Positions 33,889-46,572 of a stretch of 64,000 nucleotides of DNA are shown here, piece by piece. A program made the translations under genes and the position numbers. This stretch comes from Cristatella mucedo. Taxonomy: Eukaryota; Bryozoa; Phylactolaemata; Cristatellidae. Position 1 is the stretch's first letter, and the number at the start of each line of letters is the position of its first letter. Where the stretch lies: assembly GCA_009760855.2 (NCBI GenBank), contig WPIO01000008.1:3812501-3876500 (forward strand). Direction: 5' to 3'. The notes beneath the pieces are model-generated. The model saw only the letters and a list, made by a program, of their open reading frames with translations, ran no database searches and had not been told where the DNA came from.

Positions 33889-35448
33889 CTAGTGGAGCCA
33901 AGGCGGCAGAAGGCCGACGGCCACCATGTACTGTCTGCACTGCTCTAGCTCGATGGCTGCCAGGTGCGAAGGCGCAAACGAAGGCGGCAGGAATGTTGTC
34001 GGGCAGCGCTGCTGCTGCTGCCGCAGAGGAAAAAGGATGGGCAGCGACGGGCCCATGATCGCAGCGGCGGCGGCGGCTGCTGTGGCCGCCGCGGACCGAG
34101 AATCCGCGTCAGTGGCGAGCTCCTGCCGGCCCATGATACGGTCGATCGTGAAGCTAGCGGGCGCCTTCGTGCTGCCGACGCCGCAGCTTGCGGCCGCAGC
34201 CGGGGCGAGACAGGCCGTCGCCGCGGGGCGGCGAGCTGCAGCTGCGGCGTCGACTCCGTCGGCGTAAGCGCCTTCGCCCGTGGCGGCGGCGGCACCGAGG
34301 AGCGACAGAGGCGGCGGCGCGCAGTGCCGCTGCGGTGTCAGCGGTGGGCAGGCGCCGCCGCAACAGCGTGGCGCTTCCCGAAGCGGTGCACGTCCGGTCG
34401 AGTAGGATGGCTGCGAGTACAGATGAACGGCGGACGCCGCTGTGGCTACGGCGGCAGCGACGGCGGCCGCAGCAACTCGGTGCCTGTCGGTGGCGGTGGC
34501 GCAGTTCGGAGCGACCGGCGGTGGATCGGCGGCGCGCCGCTTGTAGCGCTTTCGCCGGCGAAGGAAGCTGCCGTTGTCGAACATGTCCTCGGACGCCGGG
34601 TCCAGCATCCAGTAGTTGCCCTTGCCGGGGTTGCCCGGCTCTCGCGGGATTTTAACGAAGCAGTCGTTAAGCGACAGGTTGTGCCGTATGCTATTCTGCC
34701 AGGCGGGGAACTTGTCGCGGTAGTATGGAAAGCGGTTCATGATGAAATCGCATATGCCGCTCAAGGTCAGCTTCTTGTGCGTCGACTGCAGTATCGCCAT
34801 GGTGATGAGCGCGATGTACGAGTACGGCGGCTTGACGGCCGCCGCCGGGCTGCCGCCGCCGACGGCGGCGCTCTTTTTCTTCTTCGCCGCTGCATTCGCC
34901 GCCGCCGAGGCGATCGACTCCTCGAGGTGTGGCAGCTGCCGCTGCTGGTCGCGTCGCAGTGCGTCGTCGTCGTCGCGGGCAATGCTGCCATAATCGGCCG
35001 AATCGCGCCGGTCGGCGGCACTCGAAAGGCTGCCGTCCGACTCCGAAGTCAGACTGCAGCGGCCACCGCACGCAGCGTCGGCGATGGAGGCGCCGTCGTC
35101 ATCGCAAGGCGATGGCTGCGGCGACGAAGACGACGACGAAGAGGGGGCCTCGCCGGGCGGTCCCTCGGTGGCGCTGGGCGACGCCGTCCGATCGGGCGAG
35201 CAGCGGGGAGCGCCGACGACAACGGCAATGCATTCACCACCGTCCGAAAGCATGGCGGCGCGTTCTTGGCAAGCTTCGGTCGCCAAACTGAAACGTCTCG
35301 CGATCGTCTCGTCGAGCTTTGGCGACAGCCGGCGAAGGCGAGCCGTTATAAGGGCCGGGCGGCCGCGTGCCGGCGATGCGGCAGGCGAGCTAATGATTGG
35401 ATACGCAGGTTCGGGATCGGCACCGCCTACGACGACAGAGAGGGGCAT
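33889..35448 (-). CDS. FoxD: FoxD-class forkhead transcription factor, single exon
   Basis: An intact 519-codon frame. The forkhead DNA-binding domain is at residues 206-304 (genomic 34537-34833). It starts [17 protein letters not shown], has the recognition-helix sequence [20 protein letters not shown], and ends [37 protein letters not shown] and the ending are FoxD-class features. An eh1-like Groucho-binding motif, FTIDRIMG, lies at residues 433-440 (34129-34152), as in FoxD repressors. The N-terminus is acidic and Ser-rich, and the C-terminal half has alanine runs and a QQQQ tract. The first ATG (35448) has a weak context. The ATG at 35253 (Met66) sits in GCCGCCATGC and is the likelier start, giving 454 residues. 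The gene lies about 1.2-1.4 kb downstream of the ZNG1 stop, in tandem. Predicted role: nuclear sequence-specific regulator of development. Confidence 0.95.
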   Translation of the reverse strand: MPLSVVVGGADPEPAYPIISSPAASPARGRPALITARLRRLSPKLDETIARRFSLATEACQERAAMLSDGGECIAVVVGAPRCSPDRTASPSATEGPPGEAPSSSSSSSPQPSPCDDDGASIADAACGGRCSLTSESDGSLSSAADRRDSADYGSIARDDDDALRRDQQRQLPHLEESIASAAANAAAKKKKSAAVGGGSPAAAVKPPYSYIALITMAILQSTHKKLTLSGICDFIMNRFPYYRDKFPAWQNSIRHNLSLNDCFVKIPREPGNPGKGNYWMLDPASEDMFDNGSFLRRRKRYKRRAADPPPVAPNCATATDRHRVAAAAVAAAVATAASAVHLYSQPSYSTGRAPLREAPRCCGGACPPLTPQRHCAPPPLSLLGAAAATGEGAYADGVDAAAAARRPAATACLAPAAAASCGVGSTKAPASFTIDRIMGRQELATDADSRSAAATAAAAAAAIMGPSLPILFPLRQQQQRCPTTFLPPSFAPSHLAAIELEQCRQYMVAVGLLPPWLH

Positions 35449-35933
35449 TCGGTGGGTAGCTCCGCCTTCTAAGGGGCGGAGGCCTCAACTCAGACAGCCG
35501 AAGACTACTACATCGGCGGTTACGGAGGAGTCGCTGTCAGTACTGTTTTCGCGAGCCCCTCTTTCCCAAGCCCTAAAGTTTCCCTCGAAGACTGCGAGGC
35601 TGTAAATCTTACTCGTCCAAACTATTCCAAACTAACACCGCTCTTCAATGATTGCACCAGGCGATATACACCGGCCCTAGGGCGGGACGCAGCGTTGGCT
35701 TTCACTGTAATGACTCACTGTATGAGTGTACGAGTAATACTTGGATGACAGTCGCCAAATCGCGCCGGCGTGAAGAAGGGCAGAACCGACAAGGCGCTGC
35801 ACCGGAGAGCTGCACGACTCGGCTGCGAAATTCCAGCAGTCCGCGGGGTTACCGATCAGCATTGCTATCCACAGGCAGAAAAGTCGCTACAAAGCTACAA
35901 GCAAAGCCGCCAAGGCAGCTCAAACGCGTTCGT

Positions 35934-35966
35934 GCCGATAACAACACGAGACGTGTTGTTATCGGC
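35934..35966. repeat. Perfect 15-bp inverted repeat, 3-nt loop
   Basis: Arms GCCGATAACAACACG (35934-35948) and its exact complement (35952-35966), upstream of FoxD. Confidence 0.9.
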
Positions 35967-36027
35967 AATGTTACAGTAGCACACCAATGTTGCCGAGTTT
36001 TGGGAGGTGGGCTGAAGGCAGAGCTAT

Positions 36028-36056
36028 GCAGGTGAGGACACTCAGTGCTCACCTGC
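36028..36056. repeat. 9-bp inverted repeat GCAGGTGAG / CTCACCTGC
   Basis: A short perfect stem with an 11-nt loop. Each arm contains CAGGTG, an E-box-type hexamer, so a paired binding site is an alternative to a hairpin. Confidence 0.6.
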
Positions 36057-36347
36057 TTTGAGCTATTGTCTGCATACAAAAGTCTTCGGTTTCTCGAACA
36101 GCGTGCTTGAATGCGATCGCATTCGCTGCTGCTCACGAACGTCTCGTTGGAGAGCCGATGGGTAAAACAACCACCGCCCGCCATTGCTGCACTCAAGACG
36201 ACATGATAGCCTAGCTCTGATGGGCGAGTGTGCTCTTTTTCCAGCTCTTGGATCTACACTAGCACGACACTAAAGAACGCAATGCAGGAAGATCGCTTTA
36301 GCTCAGCAATTTAAAGAGCAAAGTGGCGATCCAAAATTGAACTGCAG

Positions 36348-36353
36348 TTTATT
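36348..36353 (-). terminator. ZNG1: Possible ZNG1 poly(A) signal
   Basis: AATAAA on the minus strand, about 325 nt past the ZNG1 stop codon and upstream of FoxD. A plausible 3' end, supported by the hexamer only. Confidence 0.4.
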
Positions 36354-36677
36354 TTGCTTTGCATTCGATGCCTTTCACCGCTGCCAGTTCGCATAAGCCT
36401 TGAGAGCACTCCAAGCTCCGGCTCAGTGTGACAGCATGGCTGGACAATTGCACCTATCCCACCCTCTCGCAGAGAGAGAGAGAGAGAGAGAGAGCTGACG
36501 CGAGAGGTCGAGCATCAAGTCTCGGATGCACGGGTGCAGCGGCAGAGGAGAAGAAAGACGCGTGTCGAGGACATGTGCTCACTGCTGCACTGTAAGCACA
36601 GCCGGTACCATTGGACGTCGCATTTTTGGAGAAGCCAGCAGGCAGCCAGCTACTGTACAGCTGGTGGAAAAGTACCA

Positions 36678-36739
36678 TCAAGAGTCGACTCGGCAGCTTG
36701 AAAAGACCTTAGTCAAAATGGTGGTGCTGATATTCTTAC
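36678..36739 (-). CDS. ZNG1: ZNG1 (CBWD, CobW-family) final coding exon
   Basis: The acceptor TTTTTTCTTTGCAG is followed by two bases that complete the glycine codon split at the end of the 46.8-kb exon. The frame then reads KNISTTILTKVFSS to the TGA at 36678-36680. With the glycine this is the family's C-terminal stretch: human CBWD/ZNG1 has GRNLDKDILKQLF at this place (from memory). The phase match (phase 1 to phase 1), the strong acceptor and the stop position typical of the family make this the terminal coding exon despite its shortness. The C-terminus is about 10-20 residues shorter than human. The intron upstream is about 10.0 kb. Confidence 0.8.
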
Positions 36740-37417
36740 CTGCAAAGAAAAAAGCTGGCACTGAAATTTCTCTCTCCCTCCCTCTCTCTCTCTCTCATTC
36801 GCTCGCTCTTCTCTCTAGAGAAGGCTTATTTTTATTCTAATGAGAGTCGACTCTTTCAAGACAGGGGGAACTCACCATTATCATCAGAGGGAAACCACAC
36901 GAGGGCATTTTTTCGCGACATAATCTAACTCGAAGGCATTCTAGAATACCGCCGGCGTTTTCGAATCACGACATCACATGGTTTCGGCGATATGACGTTT
37001 CTTGGTATCTCTTTCAACACGAGAGCTGTCAGCTGCGATACTTAATGCCCACGCCAAGGTATGGCAGCTGGCAGCTTTCGGCTAAGCTACATGTCCCAGG
37101 AACCCTGCTGGCAGTGAAATGGGCTGGTAGAAATACTAAAGCCAAGGTCAGGTGGTGAAAAAAGGCAGCTAGGCCTGTCTAATGCAATTCTCCTGGGTTG
37201 TGTAAATGCTTTATTATTATTATTATTATTATTATTACAATCTTTACAAGTACAGCTCTCTTGCAGAGGAAACTGGGCATGGCTTCTCTGTTCGACATCA
37301 AGTGAAAAAAGACTGCAGGCAACCTAACGGCAGAGCCACGGAGTGGATTGCAACGTCGCAAGAGGACTGCATGATGGCTGGACGTGGAAACGCTACGACA
37401 GCGGCTAGAGTGGCCAC

Positions 37418-37482
37418 AATCACGTAGCCATAATGCACGATCACGTGGCTACGATGCATGATCACGCGACCATGATGAACTC
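37418..37482 (+). repeat. Three imperfect tandem units of about 22 bp
   Basis: Units begin AATCACGTAGCCATAATGCA, GATCACGTGGCTACGATGCA and GATCACGCGACCATGATG. Each has a CACG(T/C) core; two contain a CACGTG-like or CACGTA E-box. Confidence 0.65.
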
Positions 37483-40400
37483 TGATCGAGTTGATCAGCG
37501 ATGGAAAGTTTGTCCGTGGGTCACAGGCTGCTGCGGCTAGCTGTCCATGTCAGATGTCCAGCGATACGCAAGTAAGTGCTACTAGCAGCCGAGAAAAACA
37601 GCTGACACGGATTCAAAGAACACTAGATTCCGAACTCAATAGTAGCTGCTCAGCAGCTGCAATCAAAGCGACGGTCGCGTTCTCTTTCTCTACCATAATA
37701 TTTACAGTACTCACAGTAGTTTGATTACACAAGCTGACAGGCTGCATCTGAGCAGACGTTGCGTGGCTTTGATGTATACAGGTGCTAGTTTCTGGGAGCG
37801 CTGCTGCTAGCTTGGCAGCTGGCCAGTCTGACCAACCGACGCTTTGGCTTCCGAGACTTCCCCACGGAAGGCTGAAAGAAGGCCGTGACGGCGCTGCCGT
37901 CCCACATATGCAAGCAGTGGCATATGGCTCATAACAAATCTCACATTTATCAAAATTACATAGCCCCAAGCTGATGGACAGCATCTTCAAACGGGCAAGC
38001 CATTAGGTTGGCTGTCCCCGACATAAGAGAGGCCACGGCTCAACTACAGTATCATCCAGCAGCTCATAGTCCTCGTACTTAGCTGGTTCTCACTTTCAGA
38101 GCTTGAACTGCACAATGCAAATATAGCTCAGTCGTAGTGGCAGACTTCTTGCTTTTTTTTTTAATAAACTTTGCATTGTTGATGAGCTTCAGCTTCATTT
38201 CTTCCACTTGCAGCACCCTTAGGACTCGCATAACAGATCCGACGCAGCTACTATTGTGAAGCATTCCTTTTACAGCAGCTACGATTGTGTGGCATCCCTT
38301 TACAGCAGCCGTTCCCTGAATGCCACACTCAGACACGTAGAAAGGGTTAATCCAACGAGCCGTTTGCCAGCCAGCAACCGAAAACCCACGAGCACCTCAA
38401 GCAATTTCCGAACAAGCAGCAAAAAGAGGCGAGTCTGAACCAAAGTAGGGGCTAAAGGTGAGTGCATTCTGAAATCCACACGTGAAGTGGGATAGAATCC
38501 TAGCATACCACAGAAAAGAATAGCACGGCAGCAGCGTATGCTTTATGGAATGACCAGAAGTCGTGGTTGCTAATGAAGCTGGATCGGTATAATATAAATG
38601 GCGACGAAAGAACAAGAGAACTGACACAATAACCAGCCGCACATATGCTATTGAAAGTTATTGCATTTTCAAATCATAGCTGGCTAATCATAAAATGCCC
38701 AAGATGCAATGTAATATTGAGATCGGACACCCATAACGACAGACTCAGCCAGGAACAACGGGCCGACTGCTGATCTATGGCGATCCGGCCGCCGAAGCAG
38801 CGCCAGTGAGGGGCACTTTCACTTCCACTAGCAGTATACCACAAAGGTATTAGACAATCGGCACCTTACGAGACTGCAATCTATGCTACATAAACCGAGT
38901 CGATGCAGCAGCAAGTTGGGGGCCGTTTGTCGAACAACCGCGCGCCGCCTAACAGCAGACGCCTGACCTAGCACGACTGCAAGCCTACAGTGCCTAGTTC
39001 GAGTAAAGGGTCACGACAGCAAGGCAGACGACAACTGAGTTCTCCCGGAGCACTAGCAGACACTTGAATGCCATCAACGCCTGCTTAGCTGCCAAAGCAT
39101 GCATGTAAACATACGCAGTCAGAAAAAGCAGGCCTTTATGCTCAGCACATAATGCCTGCCAAAACAATGGTGATCAGGCAACAGTGTCTGCCTGGCTGTG
39201 TCCGGGTGTGCAAGACCATTAGGCCGACCCTCAAGTATGCAAGCCATGCCTGCAGGAAGAAGGAAGGCAATAACATGCAAACGACTTCAGCGACCGGCCA
39301 CTGGCAGCCTGCCAGCTGCAGTCCAACTCAACAGCTGCCTGAAGCTAGCAGCCACCAAGCTAGCTGGATAGCCTTAACCCTTAGCGAAGTGGTGTTAGAA
39401 GCACTGGCCGGCTTGCTACTTACAGGAACAAAACAAGCCAAAACCACGGCGCTTACAAGCACATTCCATTCGTAAACACCATTTACATACAAACTTGGCA
39501 CACACCAGGGAATCAACACAAATCTGTCTTTTTTGTTTGTAAAACACCTGGACCAAAAAGTACTACCACAAGATTGTATTAACATATAGTTTTTGGTAGC
39601 AAAATCAGAACACGGAAAAGTAAGAATTTTTTTATTTGCCAAATATCCTCCTATCAAAAATGCACCTCAACGACTGTGTCGGGGACTTCTTCGGTAATGG
39701 TCATGGCTTGACACATCCAATTTTGAGCATGCACAGGCGTAGGCCAGACCTGATTCGAGATGATTCAAGCAATCGACAGTGCAGGTAGTGCCAGAAACCA
39801 GCCACCTAAGCTTCCTTACGAAAAAGAGCTGCAGAAACGCATAACTGTTTTAGAAGTCTTGGCAAACGCCTAAGATGCCAAACCACGGTGATATGCATGT
39901 ACTAAAAATTGTATACCAAGATTATGAGAAGGTAGCTAAATTTAGTACATGCATTCGGAAAACTTTGAGAGTTAAGACCTGTGATTGGTAATCGGAAAAC
40001 GCTTCCGAGTGAGGGTTTTCAATTCCACCGTACCATCGATTTTTCACGTGGTTTCGAACCATGGCAGACCTGTGGTTTTTCATGCTTGAAATAGTATACT
40101 TTAAAATCTTGACGACTGCTGAGAAAATGTCAGATACGGCTGTAGAGTTACATTTTTCGAGATGTGGATACATGGTGCATTCGGTAAATCTTATTTTGCA
40201 GTGCTCCTACGGTGCTACAAATAATACTCTTCGAGAACGGTAACGAAGTCGGAGGCCAGAAATAGTCACAAGCACTACAAAGCCGGGGCATTTCGGATGA
40301 TTACACATCTGATAAGGAAATGTGGAAAACTCGGGCGAATCCTGCATTTTGGTGGAATTTCGTTGGCCAGCAGTCAACATAATGCTGAAATATTTGCGAT

Positions 40401-41079
40401 TAAATCATAATCCCAGGATGCTCACAGCTTTTGTGCCGACACTGCATGCTGTCCGGATGTATACTATGTATGGGTGTACAGGCATGGGTATGCTCACTTG
40501 TACACGCCTATGCATGTACTATATACAGCAGGCCAGCAGCAGGAGGCACAGCCCCATACCACCTGGTTGAAATTCAGTTGTGGTAGGGGCCAGCCGATCA
40601 AATATGGAGGTGCACGGTGAAATATGCTCGAATTCAACATACCCCGGACCACGAAACAACTTTAACGATGCAACCGCAACCGAAGCTCAATAGACATTGA
40701 ACAAGACAAACTTCACACTCCTCGACCAGTGCATGGGTAGGCCGTCCTTGCCTGCGGGCTGTGCTTCAAACTTTTTTCACACACACTGGCTTGCTCAGTG
40801 CTCTAGCGACGTTAAAGTGGCTTTTCAATGGCGTTCAATGGCTGGAACCAGCTTTCCACTGTAGCGCTGTATCGAAATCACGATCCAGTTACTAACGTTT
40901 CGCTTCACTCTCTTCGCCCGGCTTCAGCCTATAGGAAAACTACCATTCAAGCTTCTCCAGAAAACACCAAGGTAACACCCCACCCCCCCCCCGAGTAATA
41001 TTCAAATTCTCCAACCTTCTCCGGGAAATGCCCCTCCTTCGACTAGGGTCATTTGACTGTGCCTTTAACCTTTAACCTC

Positions 41080-41365
41080 AAATCGTTGCCTGGGCAGTGC
41101 CCTTTAGTTCGAATGCACCTAAAGCCTGGAGCTCTCTGACACCACACGATCCTGACTGGACAGCATTCAAAGCAAAGCTACAAAATCCACCAGTACCTCA
41201 CACTTGCTTCGACTGTCCATGTGAATAGACTCTTTATATGCTTATTCATGCACCAATTGTGCAGGCTTTTATTACTAATCCGTTAGCTGCCTTTCCAGCA
41301 TACCAGTAAAGTGCCAAGAAAGAGACACGGTTCTCTCTTAGGGTGAAATATAAATGTACCATCCT
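41080..41365 (+). mobile_element. L2 fragment, ORF2 end plus tail
   Basis: TTAGTTCGAATGCACCTAAA and GCCTGGAGCTCTCTGAC match the ORF2 end of copy 1 (1627-1660). The tail GTGCCAAGAAAGAGACACGG, then GGGTGAAATATAAATG, ends the fragment. The copy is diverged. Confidence 0.75.
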
Positions 41366-42954
41366 TCCGATTACAATTAGCCTTGTGGGATGCTTGCATA
41401 GTCTACCAAACTAAAAAGAGAAGTTGGCACCTTGCATAGTCTCGTCAGTTGAGCCCAGGCCTCACTCAAGTGAGTGGATGCAGCACAGTCTCAGCCACTC
41501 ACCGATTCTGACAGACAAAGCAATAGGCAAACTCAGATGAGTATACATCAGGCGGTCCCTGGCTGTAGAAGGTCAAGTGGCATGCGGCATCGCTGAGGTC
41601 AGCCACGGCCTCAGCATCAATTTTGATGTCAATTTTGCTACCCCCATACACAGTTAATCTGGTTCTAGCCGGCTTGCATTGCTATGAACGCCGAGCCACC
41701 ACGAAGCAGCCAGGCGCCAACGATCCGAGACGCCGTGCAGACGTGCAAGCCCGGGCTCGACTCTTGCAATCTTAAACAGCAGTTTGCCACTAGCTCCAAC
41801 GATAGGCGACCAGTCAGCCACCCTACATCCATGCCGACGGGCGATCGCTGTGCTTTCCACAGCACACACACACTCGCACCATTCCTGAGGTCCTTGACGA
41901 CAGTTCATGCTCAATAGACGTCACTGTTGGCCCGGGTCGCTGACGGGTCAGCTACAGTAGACTGCACGAGACTGTGTGAAACGTTACAAATTTGTTTGGG
42001 GTAGACTCCAACTACAGCACAATGTATTATACAGCCCAAGTTGAAGCTTTTCACAGCTGATTTCTGGCGGATTTTCGCAGACGATTTGCTACCGATTTCG
42101 GTATCGGTCTGTGTCTTTGCCTCCCATTTGCAAGAGAAGGCATGAGCAAATTGGTATCGCTTTAGTTGGCGCATTACAATGACCGTGCACGACAATATTC
42201 ACTCGAAATTTGAGCTGCACGCTGCTGCCGATTTCCGGTCTATTTTTGCTTAACTAGAGCATATTGCGGTGGTTTTCGATAATTCGTTGCACCCCTTAGC
42301 AACCACAAAATCTATCTGCTAAAGCAGCTTATCCCAGTAGAACCTATACGATCCGAGGCACACCTTAAAATGAGATTTGCCAAACCATCGCCGTCTAGAA
42401 CACTATACAAGTTGGCCGAGTCAATTAAGTGCATCTGCATTTTCCGCCTGGCCGCATTCCCAATTTCATCCAGACTAAACAATCTTCAAAAAAGCCACAC
42501 GCGTGCAAATAAAAGCAAGCCACAAGAGAACCGGCACGAGTGTCAGGAGTGATTTAAATAAAAGTAGAATGGCACGATGACCTTGATGACCCTTCATGCT
42601 CAGACTCGGACTAGGGACTGCAGCATCACAGGATCCCGCGACTGCTTTGCTGCGTGGGTTTCATGGGTACAGCAGGCAGCATTGGCCTTTAAAGGCATCT
42701 CTGCCTAGGGATTGCAGTACACATACCACCAGCATTCCCGGAAGCTGCCACCCTGCTGGTTAGCTATGCTGCAGGTCTATCACAGCCGAGCAGGATGCGG
42801 TCGAGGCTAGGTCGAGCCAGTTATAGGACGATATCAGAAAGGCACTCAGTCTCAACAGAGACTCGGCCAAAAGGCCGACCAGCAGCAGCAGCAGACTAAA
42901 TGTGGAGAGCACAGCCGAGAGGTGGGGAAAGAGCACAGGAGCAGAAGGCTGAGG

Positions 42955-43048
42955 GAAGGAAGGAAAGGAAGGAGAGGAAGGAGAGGAAGGAGAGGAAGGA
43001 GAGGAAGGAGAGGAAGGAGAGGAAGGAAAGGAAGGAGAGGAAGGAAAG
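42955..43048. repeat. (GGAAGGAGA)n tandem repeat
   Basis: About nine copies of a 9-10 bp GGAAGGAGA/GGAAAGGA unit; both strands appear open because there are no stops in the unit. Confidence 0.9.
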
Positions 43049-43424
43049 GCTAATGCAGCAACGTGGCACACGGGCCGGAGCTGGACGAGCAGCAGACTGG
43101 GCGCTGCTGCTGCTGCTGCTGCCTCCCTCTGATGATAGCAGAGCAGACAAACTAAGCAGGGGGGATGGGCCATCGAGAGGTATCAGCCGGACCTGCCCTG
43201 GTTCTCCCCTCGAACAGATCGGAAGGAATGGGTCGTGTGGCTTTCTGCCCGGCAAGCCCCTGCCAAGCCTCCTTTTAGTGAGCAGGTCGATGCTCGGCTC
43301 CCTTTGTGGCCGAGCTTTTGGTGCGCCCGCAGCCTCAGTCAAAAGGACAGCAGAGCGTTTAATCGGCAAGCACGGTCCAAGCTTTCATTTCCGCGCATAC
43401 GACGACTCATGGCTCTAACTGTAC

Positions 43425-44277
43425 TTCGAACCCACCCCTGCCCTCAAAACACCTCAAATTATCTCTACTCCCACACAGTTTACCTTACCGACATTCACAT
43501 TTGGATGGCTGCAAGACTTGCAAAAATTGAATAACAACAAGACCTAGCTAATAGCTATGGGTATACCTGGCATCCATGTGAAACCAAAAAGCCTCTCATT
43601 AAAATTTGGATCCCCCAGCACATCGGCAAATCGCATCTGCACGGAGTCTCAGCCGGCGGTTCGATAATGAGTTTTTGCTAGATGACTACACTAGGTCCAC
43701 AGTCAAGTCTGCCAACTGTCAAGATGATACGCACACACTCGGGCATGCTTAGGTGAGCATGCCATAGCAAACGTAATCAATGCATTTACGACAACTCATC
43801 TAGACTTTCGAGACTTTCTCCTTACTGGTCATCTATAAGGTGCAAGAAGCCACTTTCGTACTGCAATACTTGCTTCCATCACTCTCTCTTGCTCCGGCTT
43901 GCTCATCTGAAGTACAGCCCCCCCTGTAGGCCTTTCATAGCATCACCCATTCCTCTGACTTGAGCCGTTTAGCCGTGCCTCTAACTAATCTCGAGTCCTC
44001 TGGAGACTTTGCCTAGTCGTCCTTAGACTTGTATCCCCTTGCTGCAAAGCCCACAACTGAGAACCTTGTGGAATTACCCTTTACTAAACCTTTAAAAGAA
44101 AGCTGGAGTCCACCTGTTTCTCACAGCCTCTGCTTCCTTTCGTGAATTTCCATTATGTGCTCAAGCGGGCTGAAACTGTGTGCATGCTACCACCATAAAT
44201 CAATTGATGAGGGAATAGCCTAGAAAGAGATTTACTTCTCTTAGGGTGCTACACGAATATATTATCATTATTAATAC
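43425..44277 (+). mobile_element. Old, heavily decayed L2 copy
   Basis: Collinear matches to copy 1 run through the region: CCTCAAATTATCTC (compare 946-960), ACATTTGGATGGCTGC, TAGCTATGGGTATACCTGG, CCACAGTCAAGTCTGCC, then CTCCTTACTGGTCATCTAT and a tail CCTAGAAAGAGATTTACTTC. Many substitutions and indels mark it as older than copies 1 and 2. Confidence 0.75.
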
Positions 44278-44724
44278 TATCGCCGAGCAAAACGTAGGCT
44301 CCAAAGTGCAAATGCAGCTGAACAGTCAGCTGCAGATGCAAAGCACAGCGAAAGGACACAGTAGCTCCCTAGATGATAGATCAACAGAAGATGTACAAGA
44401 CATGTCATGAGGGAGGAGCTGAATCCACGACCTCCCACTGTAGGTACACAAGAGCCATGGCAACTCACCCATTTCGACCGGCTTGCACCCTCACTGAAAC
44501 TGGAAGCCACTGTTCCAAGCTCTTGAGCGACATGGATGGAAGTGCTCAGCATACGACACGTCGAAAAAACAGAAAGTAGCAAGGAAGTGGCATAGAGAGT
44601 GCATCTGGGGGACAATCGAATCGGAGGAGTCAGTATGACCCCGAAGCGAGCTTTAATTTCTGCAGAATCTTTCACACACAAAGACCCCCCCCACGATTCG
44701 ACGATGCTTCCTCTACAGCATATG

Positions 44725-44792
44725 TACAATGCCAAGAACGAGATTACGTTCTCCAGGGGCATTATACAACGGTACTATTTTTATTATCAACT
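44725..44792 (+). mobile_element. L2 3'-tail fragment
   Basis: AATGCCAAGAACGAGATTAC, GGGGCATTATACAACGG, then an ATT-like end. Confidence 0.6.
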
Positions 44793-45574
44793 TAGAACGG
44801 GTTGTCAACGACGGTGCTAAAGTGTGCTTGCTATTAATAGGAGCTCCTGCACAAAGGAGAACTTAGGCAGTCAATCGACTCAGCACAACTTCCTCAAATA
44901 TCTTAACACTCCGGATGCTCTTAAGCAAAGTCCAGCTACAATTCGTTTCGACGGCAGCACTTGGATGCTCATCGCGTGCACTCAGCGCTCCGGCCAGCGT
45001 GCACTTGCCGAAAGTGCGGTAAGCACCACACGGTCGCTGCGCACCGAGTTGGGGGCTGCTCTTGGCAAGCACACCACAGCACGACTACCAAAAACCACTC
45101 GGTCACTTTGCAAACTTCCCGCCGAAGTTAGTGTTGGCACTTCTGCCGCTGTCGTTGTTTCAGGATGATGAGATTCCCCCAGGGGCTGGGTGGGTGTCAA
45201 GGGTCATATGCTGAGCTCGGTGGCAGTGGGTTTCGAAATGACCTCGGCGGAGGGGGAGGGGGCTGGACAAGCTCCGCCTCGAGCAGGGTTCCTTCTGCGC
45301 ATCGGTGTGCAGGGCCAGCGCCAGCAGCATCCGACGAGAGCCACTCTTTGTCGGCAAGAGCAGAAGAGGACTGCATCGGCTGTGCCACACCCACGCCTAG
45401 CCCCGGCTCTTCCCCGACTCCTTCTCAGACCGAGTCCACTCCCGGCAGGCACTCTGGCAGCTGCTGTGCCCCTTCCTACCCCAACACCACCCCCAATGGG
45501 GCGGGCACCACCCGCCAGGCTGGCTTTGGGCGGCTGCGCTGCACACTGGCCTCGCTCACGCTAGCGACTCGAGC

Positions 45575-45700
45575 TACACACACACTCTCTCACTCACTCA
45601 CTCTCTGTCTCTCTCTGCCTCTCTCTGCCTCTGCCTCTCTCTGTCTGTGTCTGTCTCTGTCTGTTTGTCTGTCTGTCTCTCTCTCTCTCTCTTTCTCTCT
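45575..45700. repeat. CT-rich low-complexity tract
   Basis: CACTCTCTCTCTGTCTCTG-type units; the open frame through it is an artefact. Confidence 0.9.
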
Positions 45701-46321
45701 CTGTTCCCCTTGCATAAAGTGCTGCTGCCAAGATTCCGGCAGCTATCTTTCTGTCCCCTGCATCAAATTGAGATCTTTTTGTTATGTAGCCATTGGCTAC
45801 TGCTGCTGAGAAATTCCGAAACCCTAGCTGCCGAAAGAATAAAGGTGGTGAGATTGCTTATTCTAAAAGGGCTAAAGCTATACAAAATAATTCAAAAGCA
45901 GCATGTACCCGAATGAAGGTCGAACGAGGTATTATTAATGTAAAGCAAGCAATCTGTAAATATTTGTGCAAACTTCTTCGGCCTGAAGCTATTAGATAAG
46001 TTGAGATGGGGCATGCATCAATTGCAATTAAAAATGGTTGCTCGCACCTTGCCTCACACTTTTCCGCCACGGTTCTTTTTTTAAAGGCAGGGGACCCCAC
46101 CCCCTCGCTTTCGTTGTCAGCCACACAGCAAGCCTGCTAGGAAGCATGGACTAGCACAGCTGCAGAAATCTGATGATGGGGGCCAGACCGGCGAGTTCAC
46201 TTCTAAAACTCTTGTGCAAAAAGCACGGTACTAACCAGGGGTCATACTAACCAGTCACCTGCAGTGTGGCCCTTTCTGTGTGCTCGTGCATGCTAGTCCT
46301 AGCCCCAACCTGCCCCCCACA

Positions 46322-46478
46322 TCGTAGCCCGAGGGTAAGGTGCTCGCTCGCACTTGACGACCCAGGGTCTTGGGCTCCAGTACTACAGCGGGCGATCCTT
46401 TTTGCCCACTGCAAGCGATGGTGATAGCCGCTAGGTTCTTTTGCTGCTATTTAAAGAAGATGGTTAAATCAGCCTTGA
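46322..46478 (+). mobile_element. Mosaic SINE (B-like head, A-type tail)
   Basis: The head GTAGCCCGAGGGTAAGGTGC is followed by the A-type tail (GGGCGATCCTTTTTGCCCAC, TGCAAGCGATGGTGATAGCC, GATGGTTAAATCAGCC). Confidence 0.65.
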
Positions 46479-46572
46479 CCTTTTCTAAGCAAGCTAATCG
46501 GTGCTTTTGCTAGCTTGTCTAAGCATGATACCTTGTAAGAAATTAACTCTCGTTCATTGCATCTCTTACAAC

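Larger units (their letters stand above)
31340..35480. promoter_or_regulatory. Extended CpG-rich domain around FoxD
   Basis: Four kilobases of G+C- and CpG-rich sequence cover FoxD and its 3' flank. Frames are open on both strands in many places because stop codons are A/T-rich. No second gene was recognised between 31.3 and 33.8 kb. Confidence 0.45.
35449..36677. promoter_or_regulatory. FoxD 5' flank / ZNG1 3' UTR interval
   Basis: The 1.2-kb gap between the ZNG1 stop codon and the FoxD start must carry the ZNG1 3' UTR and the proximal FoxD promoter. It holds two small hairpins (35934-35966, 36028-36056) and a short (GA)n run at 36472-36493. No TATA box was identified with confidence. Confidence 0.45.

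Noticed and set aside
33964-35472. 502-codon plus-strand open frame
   Set aside because: It is antisense to FoxD; it is Arg-rich with no domain and is open because the region is G+C-rich.
42896-43418. Open frames of 137-172 codons on both strands
   Set aside because: They are translations of the GGAAGGAGA tandem repeat and CTG-rich flank.
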